Positions 5,936-12,449 of a DNA stretch of 12,449 nt are shown here, in pieces. The notes beneath the pieces are model-generated. The model did no database searches, was not told the DNA's origin, and saw nothing but the letters and a program-made list of their open reading frames with translations. The position numbers were made by a program, and so were the translations under genes. Source of the DNA: Candidatus Stercoripulliclostridium pullicola (GTDB lineage Bacteria; Bacillota; Clostridia; Christensenellales; DTU072); NCBI GenBank assembly GCA_017694145.1, contig JADINF010000015.1:1-12449 (forward strand), in the 5' to 3' direction. The first letter of the stretch is position 1; every line of letters begins with the position of its first letter.

Positions 5936-7999
5936 ATGGCAGTTTTTCACAAGGATAAAATCAGAAATATAGCCTTGATCGGTCACGGCGGCGAGGGCAA
6001 GACTTCTCTGCTCGAAGCCATGCTTTACAAGACGAAGGCTATCGACCGTCTCGGAAAAGTCGACGACGGCAACTCGGTATCCGACTACGATCAGGAAGAA
6101 ATAGCGCGTAAAATGTCCATCGGACTTTCGATGGCTTACGTTCAATATAAAGATTACAAATTCAATATTCTCGACTGCCCCGGATTTTTCGATTTCGAAG
6201 GCGAGATGACGGCGGCTCTCGCGGTAGCGGACGCGGCTATACTTGTGACGGGAGCTACAGGTGCGGTTCCCGTGGGCGCGGAGAAAGCGCTCGAGTACTG
6301 CGCCGAGAAGAATATCCCCGTGCTCATCTGGGTAAACGGCGTCAATAAGGAAAATTCCAGCTTCGAAGCCACTCTCGACGCATACAGAGAAAAATACGGC
6401 ACCAAAGTCGTCGCCGTGGAGATACCCGTCATGCAGGGCACCACGCTTACCGGATATGCCGATCTTCTCGAAGGCAAGGCTTACGCTACCGACGGCAAGG
6501 AGCAGGATATACCCGCTTCCATAGCCGACAAATACGAAGCGGAATACGGCGCGCTCATGGAGTCCGTAGCCGAGTCCAGCGAAGAGCTTATGGAAAAATT
6601 CTTCGGCGGCGAAGACATTACCGCGGAAGAGAAAATAGCTGGCGTCAAAGCGCGTTTCGCGGCTGCCGAGATATATCCCGTCATGGCGGGAGTCGCGGTA
6701 GGCAATTGCCAGCTCACCGCGCTGTTAGATCACATCGCGGACTTCTTCCCCGCGCCCGGCGAATCCGTCAAGAAAGGTTACACCGCGGGCGACAAGCACG
6801 GCGAAATGGATTGCGACGAATCCGGTAAATTCGCGGCGCAGGTATTCAAGACCATAGTCGACCCGTTCATCGGTAAACTCCTTATGTTCAAAGTTCTTCG
6901 CGGCAAAGTTTCGGTAGGCGACAGCGTACTTAACGTTGAGGCGGACGAGAACGAGAAGATATCTTCGATGGTCATTCTCCGCGGCAAGAAGCAGGAAGCC
7001 ATAGACACCGTATATGCGGGCGATATAGCGGCGTTTGCCAAGCTCAACTACACTTCCACCAACAATACTCTCTGCGATCCTTCGGACGTGGTAAAATTCG
7101 ACGCCATCGAATTCCCGAAGCCCGTTATCAGCTTCGCCGTGTCGAGCGCGGACAAAGGCTCCGAGGACAAAGTTTTCGCGGGACTCTACAAACTCATGGA
7201 CGAAGATTCCACCTTCGCGCTCGAGAAGAACGCCGAAACCAACGAAATGATCCTGAGCGGTATGGGCGAAATGCAGCTCGACATCATCTGCAAGAAAGTC
7301 AAAAACAAGTTCAACGCTACCGCAGTGCTGCGCGAGCCGAGGATAGCATATCGCGAAACGATACGTAAGACCGTCGAAGCCGAAGGCAAACACAAGAAGC
7401 AGTCGGGCGGTGCGGGACAGTTCGGACAATGTATGGTACGCTTCGAGCCCGGCGCCGAAGACGGAATATTCGAATTCGTCGACGCAGTCGTGGGCGGCGC
7501 GATACCGCGTCAGTTCATACCCGCGGTAGAGAAAGGACTTCGCGAAGCGGCTCCCAAAGGAATACTCGCGGACTATCCCGTCATCAACCTCAAGTGCACC
7601 GTATTCGACGGTAAATATCACCCCGTAGACAGTAAGGAAATAGCCTTCATCACCGCCGCTAAACTGGCGTTCCAGGAAGGTTGCTCCAAGGCCAACCCCG
7701 TATTCCTCGAGCCGATAATGCATATCGACATAACGGTACCGGATTCCTATATGGGCGACATAATGGGCGACCTCAGCAAACGCCGCGGCAGGATCCTCGG
7801 CACCGATTCCGTGAACGGCAAGACCGTAGTGTCCGCAGAAGCTCCGCAGAGCGAGCTTTCGAAGTACGCGACCGACCTGCGCTCGATGACCCAGGGACGC
7901 GGCAAGTTCAGCGTCAGCTTCGAGAGATACGAGGAAGTTCCCTCCACTCAGGCGACGAAGATCATCGAGGATTACAAGAAGCGCATGCAACAGCAATAA
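5936..7999 (+). CDS. EF-G-like translational GTPase (EF-G2 type) with unusual G4 motif
   Basis: 687 aa with the complete EF-G domain order: G domain (about 1-275), domain II (about 295-390), III (about 395-465), IV (about 467-585; KQSGGAGQFG at 488-497 and DSKEIAF at 565-571) and V (about 590-670; MGDLSKRRGRILG, YATDLRSMTQGRG). P-loop GHGGEGKT (16-23) is intact. G3 reads DCPGFFDF (80-87), with Phe where canonical EF-G has the catalytic His (DTPGHVDF). G4, normally NKMD, reads NGVN (134-137) in an otherwise collinear segment (then KENSSF). The GHGG P-loop and the non-His G3 fit the paralogous EF-G2 branch found in many Clostridia, not the main fusA, whose usual rpsL/rpsG/tuf neighbours are absent here. 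Start is certain: AAAGGAG 10 nt upstream. Its own promoter and terminator make it monocistronic. Role probably ribosome-linked but undefined. Confidence 0.93.
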   Translation: MAVFHKDKIRNIALIGHGGEGKTSLLEAMLYKTKAIDRLGKVDDGNSVSDYDQEEIARKMSIGLSMAYVQYKDYKFNILDCPGFFDFEGEMTAALAVADAAILVTGATGAVPVGAEKALEYCAEKNIPVLIWVNGVNKENSSFEATLDAYREKYGTKVVAVEIPVMQGTTLTGYADLLEGKAYATDGKEQDIPASIADKYEAEYGALMESVAESSEELMEKFFGGEDITAEEKIAGVKARFAAAEIYPVMAGVAVGNCQLTALLDHIADFFPAPGESVKKGYTAGDKHGEMDCDESGKFAAQVFKTIVDPFIGKLLMFKVLRGKVSVGDSVLNVEADENEKISSMVILRGKKQEAIDTVYAGDIAAFAKLNYTSTNNTLCDPSDVVKFDAIEFPKPVISFAVSSADKGSEDKVFAGLYKLMDEDSTFALEKNAETNEMILSGMGEMQLDIICKKVKNKFNATAVLREPRIAYRETIRKTVEAEGKHKKQSGGAGQFGQCMVRFEPGAEDGIFEFVDAVVGGAIPRQFIPAVEKGLREAAPKGILADYPVINLKCTVFDGKYHPVDSKEIAFITAAKLAFQEGCSKANPVFLEPIMHIDITVPDSYMGDIMGDLSKRRGRILGTDSVNGKTVVSAEAPQSELSKYATDLRSMTQGRGKFSVSFERYEEVPSTQATKIIEDYKKRMQQQ

Positions 8000-8018
8000 T
8001 CCTTCCGAATAAGGCAAG

Positions 8019-8048
8019 AAAAAGCGTTCCCGTCGGGAACGCTTTTTT
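8019..8048. terminator. Bidirectional intrinsic terminator
   Basis: AGCGTTCCC (8023-8031), loop GTC, GGGAACGCT (8035-8043), with A-run before and TTTTTT after. It lies between the convergent EF-G-like gene and malic enzyme gene and has U-tracts in both directions. Confidence 0.93.
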
Positions 8049-8063
8049 ATGTTTCGGATAATG

Positions 8064-8083
8064 TACGCGGGCGCGCCCGCGTA
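8064..8083. repeat. Perfect 20-nt GC-rich palindrome between convergent genes
   Basis: TACGCGGGCG/CGCCCGCGTA is exactly self-complementary. It lies 12 nt beyond the malic enzyme stop and has no U-tract on either side, so it is not a standard terminator by itself; it could strengthen the terminator at 8019-8048 or protect the 3' end of the malic enzyme mRNA. Confidence 0.6.
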
Positions 8084-8095
8084 GGAAAATTACGG

Positions 8096-9268
8096 CTATA
8101 TCCTGTTCACTCCGGTGTCGATAGCCGCCTGAGCCACCGCCTGAGCTACGGTCTTACCCACTCTCGGATCGAAGGCTTTGGGAATTATGTATTCGGGATT
8201 GAGCTCGTCGTCGGACACGAGGGAAGCGATGGCTTTCGCCGCGGCGATCTTCATCGCCTCGTTTATATCGCTCGCGCGCACGTCGAGAGCGCCTCTGAAA
8301 ATGCCGGGGAATGCAAGCACGTTGTTGATCTGGTTGGGGAAGTCGCTTCTGCCGGTACCCACTACCGCGGCGCCCGCTTTGATGGCGAGATCGGGCATTA
8401 TTTCGGGTACGGGGTTTGCCATTGGCATGACGATCGCGCCTTTATTCATCGAGGCGACCATTTCTTCCGTCACGAGTCCCGGTCCGCTCACGCCGATAAA
8501 TATATCCGCGCCTTTCATCGCGTCGGCGAGAGAACCTTTCCTGTGATTTTTGTTGGTGAACGCGGCGATTTCCTTCTTCGCGTCGGTAAGTCCTTCCGCG
8601 CCTTCGCAGATTATGCCTTTCCTGTCGCACATGACGATTTCTTTCGCGCCGAGAGAATCGAGAAGTCTCGCGATAGCTACTCCCGCGGCGCCCGCGCCGC
8701 TGAATACGACGGAGCAATCTTCAATATTTTTGCCCACTATTTTAAGCGCGTTGATGAGAGCGGCAAGACATACCACCGCCGTTCCGTGCTGGTCGTCGTG
8801 GAAAATGGGAATGTCCGTGCAGGCTTTGAGTTTCTTCTCTATCTCGAAGCAACGCGGCGCCGCGATGTCCTCGAGGTTGATGCCGCCGAAAGAGCCCGCG
8901 ATGAGCGAGATCGCTTTGACGAATTCGTCGGGATCGTGCGTGCGCACGCAAATAGGGAAGGCGTCCACGCCGCCGAAGGCTTTGAAAAGAACGCATTTCC
9001 CTTCCATAACGGGCATGCCTGCTTCGGGTCCGATGTCGCCGAGTCCAAGAACCGCCGAGCCATCGGTAACTACGGCTACCAAATTCCACCTTCTCGTAAG
9101 CTCATAGGACTTGGATATATCCTTCTGTATCTCGAGACAGGGCTGAGCTACGCCGGGCGTATATGCGAGCGAGAGCTCTTCCTTATTATTGACCGTGGCG
9201 CGCGGAGTGACTTCCAGCTTGCCTTTCCATTGATAATGGAGTTTCAACGACTCTTTGGCATAATCCAT
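8096..9268 (-). CDS. Malic enzyme (NAD(P)-dependent malate dehydrogenase, decarboxylating)
   Basis: 390 aa, the usual size of the short bacterial malic enzymes (YtsJ/MaeB-core type without a phosphotransacetylase domain). It oxidatively decarboxylates malate to pyruvate and CO2 with NAD(P)H, in the cytosol, needing Mg2+ or Mn2+. Motifs: AYTPGVA (35-41, catalytic Tyr36), the Lys-rich EGKCVLFKAFGG (89-100), NLEDIAAPRCFE (131-142) and FHDDQHGTA (156-164) for metal binding, Rossmann GAGAAG (191-196), and ANPVPEIMP. The acid at the end of the second Rossmann strand (MCDRKG, Asp215) suggests a preference for NAD over NADP, by inference. GGAGG (complement of 9281-9285) lies 12 nt before the ATG, slightly long. 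It has its own promoter, separate from the phosphoesterase gene upstream, and shares a terminator with the convergent EF-G-like gene. Confidence 0.95.
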   Translation of the reverse strand: MDYAKESLKLHYQWKGKLEVTPRATVNNKEELSLAYTPGVAQPCLEIQKDISKSYELTRRWNLVAVVTDGSAVLGLGDIGPEAGMPVMEGKCVLFKAFGGVDAFPICVRTHDPDEFVKAISLIAGSFGGINLEDIAAPRCFEIEKKLKACTDIPIFHDDQHGTAVVCLAALINALKIVGKNIEDCSVVFSGAGAAGVAIARLLDSLGAKEIVMCDRKGIICEGAEGLTDAKKEIAAFTNKNHRKGSLADAMKGADIFIGVSGPGLVTEEMVASMNKGAIVMPMANPVPEIMPDLAIKAGAAVVGTGRSDFPNQINNVLAFPGIFRGALDVRASDINEAMKIAAAKAIASLVSDDELNPEYIIPKAFDPRVGKTVAQAVAQAAIDTGVNRI

Positions 9269-9335
9269 ATTTTATAATATCCTCCGGGACAGATTATTTG
9301 TTGTATAGGCGCTTATCGGCGCGCTTTTCGCTAAA

Positions 9336-9364
9336 ATGATAGCATAAGCGGTCTGTTAAGTCAA
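9336..9364 (-). promoter_or_regulatory. Predicted sigmaA promoter of the malic enzyme gene
   Basis: Minus strand TTGACT (9359-9364), 17-nt spacer ending TGC (extended -10), TATCAT (9336-9341). Start near 9329 gives a leader of about 60 nt, with a small GCGC-CGATAA-GCGC hairpin; too short for a known riboswitch. Confidence 0.78.
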
Positions 9365-9399
9365 TCGAACGGGTAGTTTTGATAAGGAAACAGCCGCTT

Positions 9400-10560
9400 T
9401 CACGCCGCCGCGGGAATATTCTCCGCAGACGGGAAAGTTACTTTTTCTATTTTCGCGTTCTTATCGCTCGATACTACGTACGTGGTGAAGGAGCCGTCGG
9501 TTCCGATATCGATCACTCTTGCGTGCATAGTGGTAGAAGTATCCTCGTACGATTGCGCCTGGCAGGAGGGCGTCACCGCGAGCAGTATCTCTTTTCCGTC
9601 GCGCTCGTAGACGAGAGTCGCGCTGTTATAGTGGTTATGCCCGAAGAATATACCTTTGACGTCTCCGCGCCCGAAGCAGGCTTCGAATATCGGCGAGCGG
9701 GTTTCGGCAGGGGATATCCCCGCGTAGAAGCCCGCAAGCCGGCCGCCCGCTTCGTAAGCCTCCTGCACTTCTATGAAAGGTATGTGCGTGAAAAGTAAAG
9801 AGGGGATAACGCTTCCCGTTTCTTTCTCGAGCCGCTCGGATTCGGCAAGATACCATTCCGTCTGTTCTTCCGTGATACTCGAATAGGCGTGTCCCGTCGA
9901 ACGGTATGAGCCGGAGTCGAGAACGTACACGTTATACGCCACGGAGCCGTCCGCCTTATAGATCGGTATCGAGTAGTTGCCCACGAAATCGTCTTTGCCG
10001 CCTTCGTCCGCTTCGAATACGGCGGCTTTGAAGTTTTCGCCGTCCTCGAGTCCGCCCACGAAGTATTCGTATTCGGTAAGCACCTTTACGAAATCCTCTT
10101 TCGAGCGAGCGGATTCGGAGTCGTGATTGCCGAAAGTACAGGTCCAGTATTGTTCGCGCGTTTCGAACAGTTCCGCTATCGCGCGATACGTTTTAATGCT
10201 CACGCCTTCGTCGCTCAAGTCGTTCAGCCAATTAAGGCTGAAGATGTTGTCGCCGCCGAGCACCACGAAATCGGGCGAATATTCGTCGAGCACGGAATTC
10301 ACGTAACTTAACAGAAGGGGTTTGAGATTTTCACGGTGCTCGATATTCATGAAACCTTCTTTTTCTATCCCCATCCATTCGTGGAAATCGCTTAAATGAA
10401 GGATGCGGAAATCGCCGTCCGAGTCGAAACAAAGGGTCGGAATATCTGCGGAGTATGGAACGGGCGGTACGTTGTCGGACGTCTTTGCGAACGCGAAAGC
10501 GAATACGGTCAACGTCGCCACGGTCAGCAGTACCGCAGTCAGGATCCTTAATCTTTTCAT
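9400..10560 (-). CDS. Exported calcineurin-like metallophosphoesterase
   Basis: 386 aa. An N-terminal signal sequence is clear: MKRLR, hydrophobic core of about 18 residues, and AFA before KTS near residue 25; no lipobox Cys. Metallophosphoesterase motifs in order: HLSDFHEW (Asp58, His60), VLGGDN (Asp104), FGNHDSE (Asn145, His146), FTHIPF (His259) and FFGHNH (His308, His310), which together form a two-metal site. The order and spacing resemble Dcr2/PAP29-like purple-acid-phosphatase relatives, so it should hydrolyse phosphomonoesters or diesters outside the membrane; the substrate is unknown. The frame extends 17 codons into gdhA, but ATG 10558-10560 is preferred: it gives the signal peptide, and GAGAGGA lies about 10 nt upstream inside the end of gdhA. 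One base separates it from the gdhA stop (TGA-G-ATG), so translation is coupled. No terminator is visible after it. Confidence 0.92.
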   Translation of the reverse strand: MKRLRILTAVLLTVATLTVFAFAFAKTSDNVPPVPYSADIPTLCFDSDGDFRILHLSDFHEWMGIEKEGFMNIEHRENLKPLLLSYVNSVLDEYSPDFVVLGGDNIFSLNWLNDLSDEGVSIKTYRAIAELFETREQYWTCTFGNHDSESARSKEDFVKVLTEYEYFVGGLEDGENFKAAVFEADEGGKDDFVGNYSIPIYKADGSVAYNVYVLDSGSYRSTGHAYSSITEEQTEWYLAESERLEKETGSVIPSLLFTHIPFIEVQEAYEAGGRLAGFYAGISPAETRSPIFEACFGRGDVKGIFFGHNHYNSATLVYERDGKEILLAVTPSCQAQSYEDTSTTMHARVIDIGTDGSFTTYVVSSDKNAKIEKVTFPSAENIPAAA

Positions 10561-10561
10561 C

Positions 10562-11824
10562 TCAGAAAAATCCTCTCGCTTTACGCGCTTTGACCAATCT
10601 TGCAAGTGCAACTATATACGCCGCGGTACGCATATCGGAAGAATATTTGTCCGCGGCGTGCACCACGTCGGCGAAAGCGCGTACCATTATTTCGCGCATC
10701 TTGCCGTTGACTTCCTCCTTGCTCCAGTAATAATTCATATTGTTCTGTACCCATTCGAAATAGGATACGACCACGCCGCCCGCGTTCGCGAGGATGTCGG
10801 GGAATACCTTTATGCCGCGCTCGCCGAGTATAACGTCCGCTTCGACGGTCGTGGGACCGTTGGCGGCTTCCACGACGAAGCGCGCTTTCACGTCCTTTGC
10901 GTTTTCGGCGGTTATCTGATTTTCGAGAGCGGCGGGGATAAGCACGTCGCATTCGGACGTCAGCAATTCGTCGTTGGTCACGTGCTGCACTCCTTCGCGC
11001 GAATAATCCTTGAGCAGTCCGCCTCCGTTCACGAAAGAGAGTATTTCCTTGACGTCAAGCCCTTTTTCGCGGTAAACGCCGCCCGAAACGTCGCTCATCG
11101 CGGAAACGGTCGAGCCCAGTTCCGCGGCGATCAGCGCGGCGCTCACGCCGCCCACGTTGCCGGTTCCCTGTATAGCCACGACGGCTTCTTTCGGCTTGAT
11201 ACCGTAACGCTTGAATATTTCGCCGACCACGGTGCGCACGCCTCTGCCGGTAGCTTCCTTTCTGCCGAGTGAGCCGCCCAGAATGACGTCTTTACCGGTC
11301 ACCGCGCCGGGGACGAAACTTCCGCCCGCAAGCGTGGAGCAGGTATCCATGAACCAGTTCATGATCTGCGCGTTGGTGCCTACGTCCGGAGCGGGTATGT
11401 CGCGTTGAGGACCTATGATAGGGGATATCGCCGCGGCATAAGCGCGCGTGAGTCTTTCGAGTTCGGCTTCGCTCAATTCAGACGGATCGACCGCCACTCC
11501 GCCTTTGCCGCCTCCGTAGGGAATATTGACCACGGCGCATTTGAAGGTCATCCAACCCGCAAGGGCTTTTACTTCGTCGACGTTTACGCCCGGATGATAG
11601 CGTATGCCGCCTTTGCAAGGACCGCAAAGGGAGCTGTGCTGCACGCGGTAACCGTCGTAATAAGAGACTGAACCGTCGTCGCGGCGCAGGGACAACGCCA
11701 CTTTGAGTTCGCGTTCGGGGTGCTTCAGAAATTCGTAGTCCTCTTTTCCGAGTCCGCACGCCTTCGCGGCTTTGTCTATCGTAAGACACAGTTCGTTGAA
11801 AGGATTATATTTTTCGTCGCGCAT
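10562..11824 (-). CDS. gdhA: Glutamate dehydrogenase
   Basis: 420 aa, typical of the hexameric approx. 420-aa (clostridial/archaeal-like) class. Cytosolic; interconverts glutamate with 2-oxoglutarate and ammonium. Motifs: CKGGIRYHP (70-78), GWMTFKCAVVNIPYGGGKGG (90-109) with substrate and catalytic lysines (Lys71, Lys95, Lys107), PAPDVGT (145-150; Asp147), Rossmann GTGNVGG (220-226), VVEAANGPTT and FPDILANAGGVVVSYFEWVQN-type region near the C-terminus. Asp at the end of the second Rossmann strand (SDVSGG) suggests NAD, hence a likely catabolic role, by inference. The open frame runs 38 codons upstream through the promoter; ATG 11822-11824 is set by AAGGAGG, about 5 nt before it, and by the approx. 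15-nt leader. First gene of an operon with the metallophosphoesterase. Confidence 0.96.
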   Translation of the reverse strand: MRDEKYNPFNELCLTIDKAAKACGLGKEDYEFLKHPERELKVALSLRRDDGSVSYYDGYRVQHSSLCGPCKGGIRYHPGVNVDEVKALAGWMTFKCAVVNIPYGGGKGGVAVDPSELSEAELERLTRAYAAAISPIIGPQRDIPAPDVGTNAQIMNWFMDTCSTLAGGSFVPGAVTGKDVILGGSLGRKEATGRGVRTVVGEIFKRYGIKPKEAVVAIQGTGNVGGVSAALIAAELGSTVSAMSDVSGGVYREKGLDVKEILSFVNGGGLLKDYSREGVQHVTNDELLTSECDVLIPAALENQITAENAKDVKARFVVEAANGPTTVEADVILGERGIKVFPDILANAGGVVVSYFEWVQNNMNYYWSKEEVNGKMREIMVRAFADVVHAADKYSSDMRTAAYIVALARLVKARKARGFF

Positions 11825-11845
11825 ACCTACCTCCTTACGATATAT

Positions 11846-11874
11846 ATTATACTTGCCCGCGCACGCTAATTCAA
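11846..11874 (-). promoter_or_regulatory. Predicted sigmaA promoter of gdhA
   Basis: Minus strand TTGAAT (11869-11874), 17-nt spacer, perfect TATAAT (11846-11851). Start near 11839, leader about 15 nt containing the AAGGAGG site. Confidence 0.85.
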
Positions 11875-11920
11875 GAGGCAAACTTTCCGAAAAAAATCGA
11901 TAAAAAACTTTCCCGAGGTA

Positions 11921-11949
11921 TTGAAGGCTTCGCCGCATAGTGTTAAACT
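11921..11949 (+). promoter_or_regulatory. Possible sigmaA promoter of the alpha/beta hydrolase gene
   Basis: TTGAAG (11921-11926), 17-nt spacer ending TGT (extended -10), TAAACT (11944-11949). The predicted start falls at about the A of ATG 11956, which would make the mRNA leaderless. The -10 matches TATAAT at four of six positions, so this is weaker than the others. Confidence 0.55.
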
Positions 11950-11955
11950 GTCTTT

Positions 11956-12449
11956 ATGAAAGCCAAAGTAAACGGAGTCGAATTGTATTACGAAAAAAGC
12001 GGTTCGGGACGTCCGCTCGTGCTTCTGCACGGTAACGGAGAAGATCATAAGATATTCGACGGCTTCGTGCCGCTCGTCAAGGACGGATTCACCGTGTACG
12101 CGTTGGATTCGAGAAGCCACGGGCAAAGCTCCCGCGCGCCGCTCGGTTACCGCGAGATGGCGCGCGACGTCGAGGAGTTCATCGAAGCTACGGGACTTGT
12201 GAAACCCGTCGTGGCGGGCTTTTCCGACGGGGGCATCGTAGCCCTCATACTCGCGGCGAACGGGAGAGCGGATATCCGCGCGATAGCCGCGTTCGGCGCG
12301 AACTCCGAGCCCGAAGGTATCAAGCGCCGTTGGCGGTTTATATTCAGGTCGGGATACTTTTTCACGCATTCCGAGTACCTTAAATTGATGATAGAAGAAC
12401 CGCACATATCGGCAGACGAGCTAGCTTCGATCAAGGTTCCCGCGCTTAT
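11956..12449 (+). CDS. Alpha/beta hydrolase, 3' end outside window
   Basis: 164 codons visible, open at the window edge. Sequence begins MKAKVNGVELYYEKSGSG, the usual first strands of this fold. PLVLLHGNGED (20-30) holds the HG oxyanion-loop motif, LDSRSHGQS (50-58) matches the conserved 'D.rGhG.S' loop, and the nucleophile elbow reads GFSDGG (88-93) with Ser90 as nucleophile. The visible end (DELASIKVPAL) matches the strand that precedes the catalytic Asp, which must lie just beyond the window. Substrate unknown; esterases, peptidases and lactonases share this pattern. There is no Shine-Dalgarno (the ATG follows TGTCTTT), and the -10-like box lies 6 nt upstream. It is divergent from gdhA, whose -35 is about 80 nt away. 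Confidence 0.88.
   Translation, partial: MKAKVNGVELYYEKSGSGRPLVLLHGNGEDHKIFDGFVPLVKDGFTVYALDSRSHGQSSRAPLGYREMARDVEEFIEATGLVKPVVAGFSDGGIVALILAANGRADIRAIAAFGANSEPEGIKRRWRFIFRSGYFFTHSEYLKLMIEEPHISADELASIKVPAL

Noticed and set aside
6725..8017. 430-codon open frame on the minus strand opposite the EF-G-like gene
   Set aside because: Composition shadow of a strongly conserved plus-strand gene; no ribosome binding site and no recognisable domain.
8543..9277. 244-codon open frame on the plus strand opposite malic enzyme
   Set aside because: Antisense of a conserved enzyme; no ribosome binding site, biased composition.
9269..9330. Malic enzyme leader as a riboswitch
   Set aside because: About 60 nt with one 4-bp hairpin; too small and no known riboswitch core seen.
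10403..11272. 289-codon open frame on the plus strand opposite gdhA and the phosphoesterase
   Set aside because: Spans two well-supported minus-strand genes and shows no domain or start signal.

Overview
Organism: this looks like a chromosomal window from an uncultured, mid-GC (about half G+C by eye) low-branching Clostridia-like Bacillota. The evidence is a recognisable GPR spore protease, AAGGAGG-type ribosome binding sites, sigmaA-type promoters, an EF-G2-like GTPase, an NAD(P) malic enzyme and a clostridial-style glutamate dehydrogenase. The genus cannot be named from sequence alone. There is no CRISPR array, IS element or prophage; the only decayed DNA is one ABC-transporter remnant.

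Layout: (1) 1-1453, minus strand: the first codons of a TrkA/KtrA potassium-channel regulator downstream of a TrkH/KtrB potassium-transport subunit with its own promoter. (2) 1476-1957, plus strand: a frameshifted, collapsed MacB-type ABC exporter remnant closed by a bidirectional terminator. (3) 2012-3663, minus strand: a two-gene unit of a 62-aa zinc-ribbon protein and a 461-aa SPFH-like protein with a C-terminal membrane hairpin; its function is unknown and it is the best candidate for an undescribed small system. (4) 3747-4236, minus strand: rpsT (S20), tRNA-Pro(GGG) and a terminator under one promoter. (5) 4279-5842, plus strand: a short-form GPR spore protease followed by a short glutamate racemase. 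(6) 5874-8048, plus strand: an EF-G-like GTPase with an altered G4 motif, with promoter and terminator. (7) 8096-9364, minus strand: malic enzyme with its own promoter. (8) 9400-11874, minus strand: glutamate dehydrogenase translationally coupled to an exported metallophosphoesterase. (9) 11956 to the end, plus strand: the start of an alpha/beta hydrolase that runs off the window.

How the parts fit: malic enzyme and glutamate dehydrogenase link malate/pyruvate and glutamate/2-oxoglutarate, which suits a fermenter using amino and organic acids. The racemase takes glutamate to D-glutamate for peptidoglycan and sits beside a protease that frees amino acids from spore proteins. Seven sigmaA-like promoters can be read, all with 17-nt spacers. 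Two of them sit so close to their start codons (trkH and the hydrolase) that the transcripts would be leaderless or nearly so, and gpr and murI also lack a visible Shine-Dalgarno sequence.
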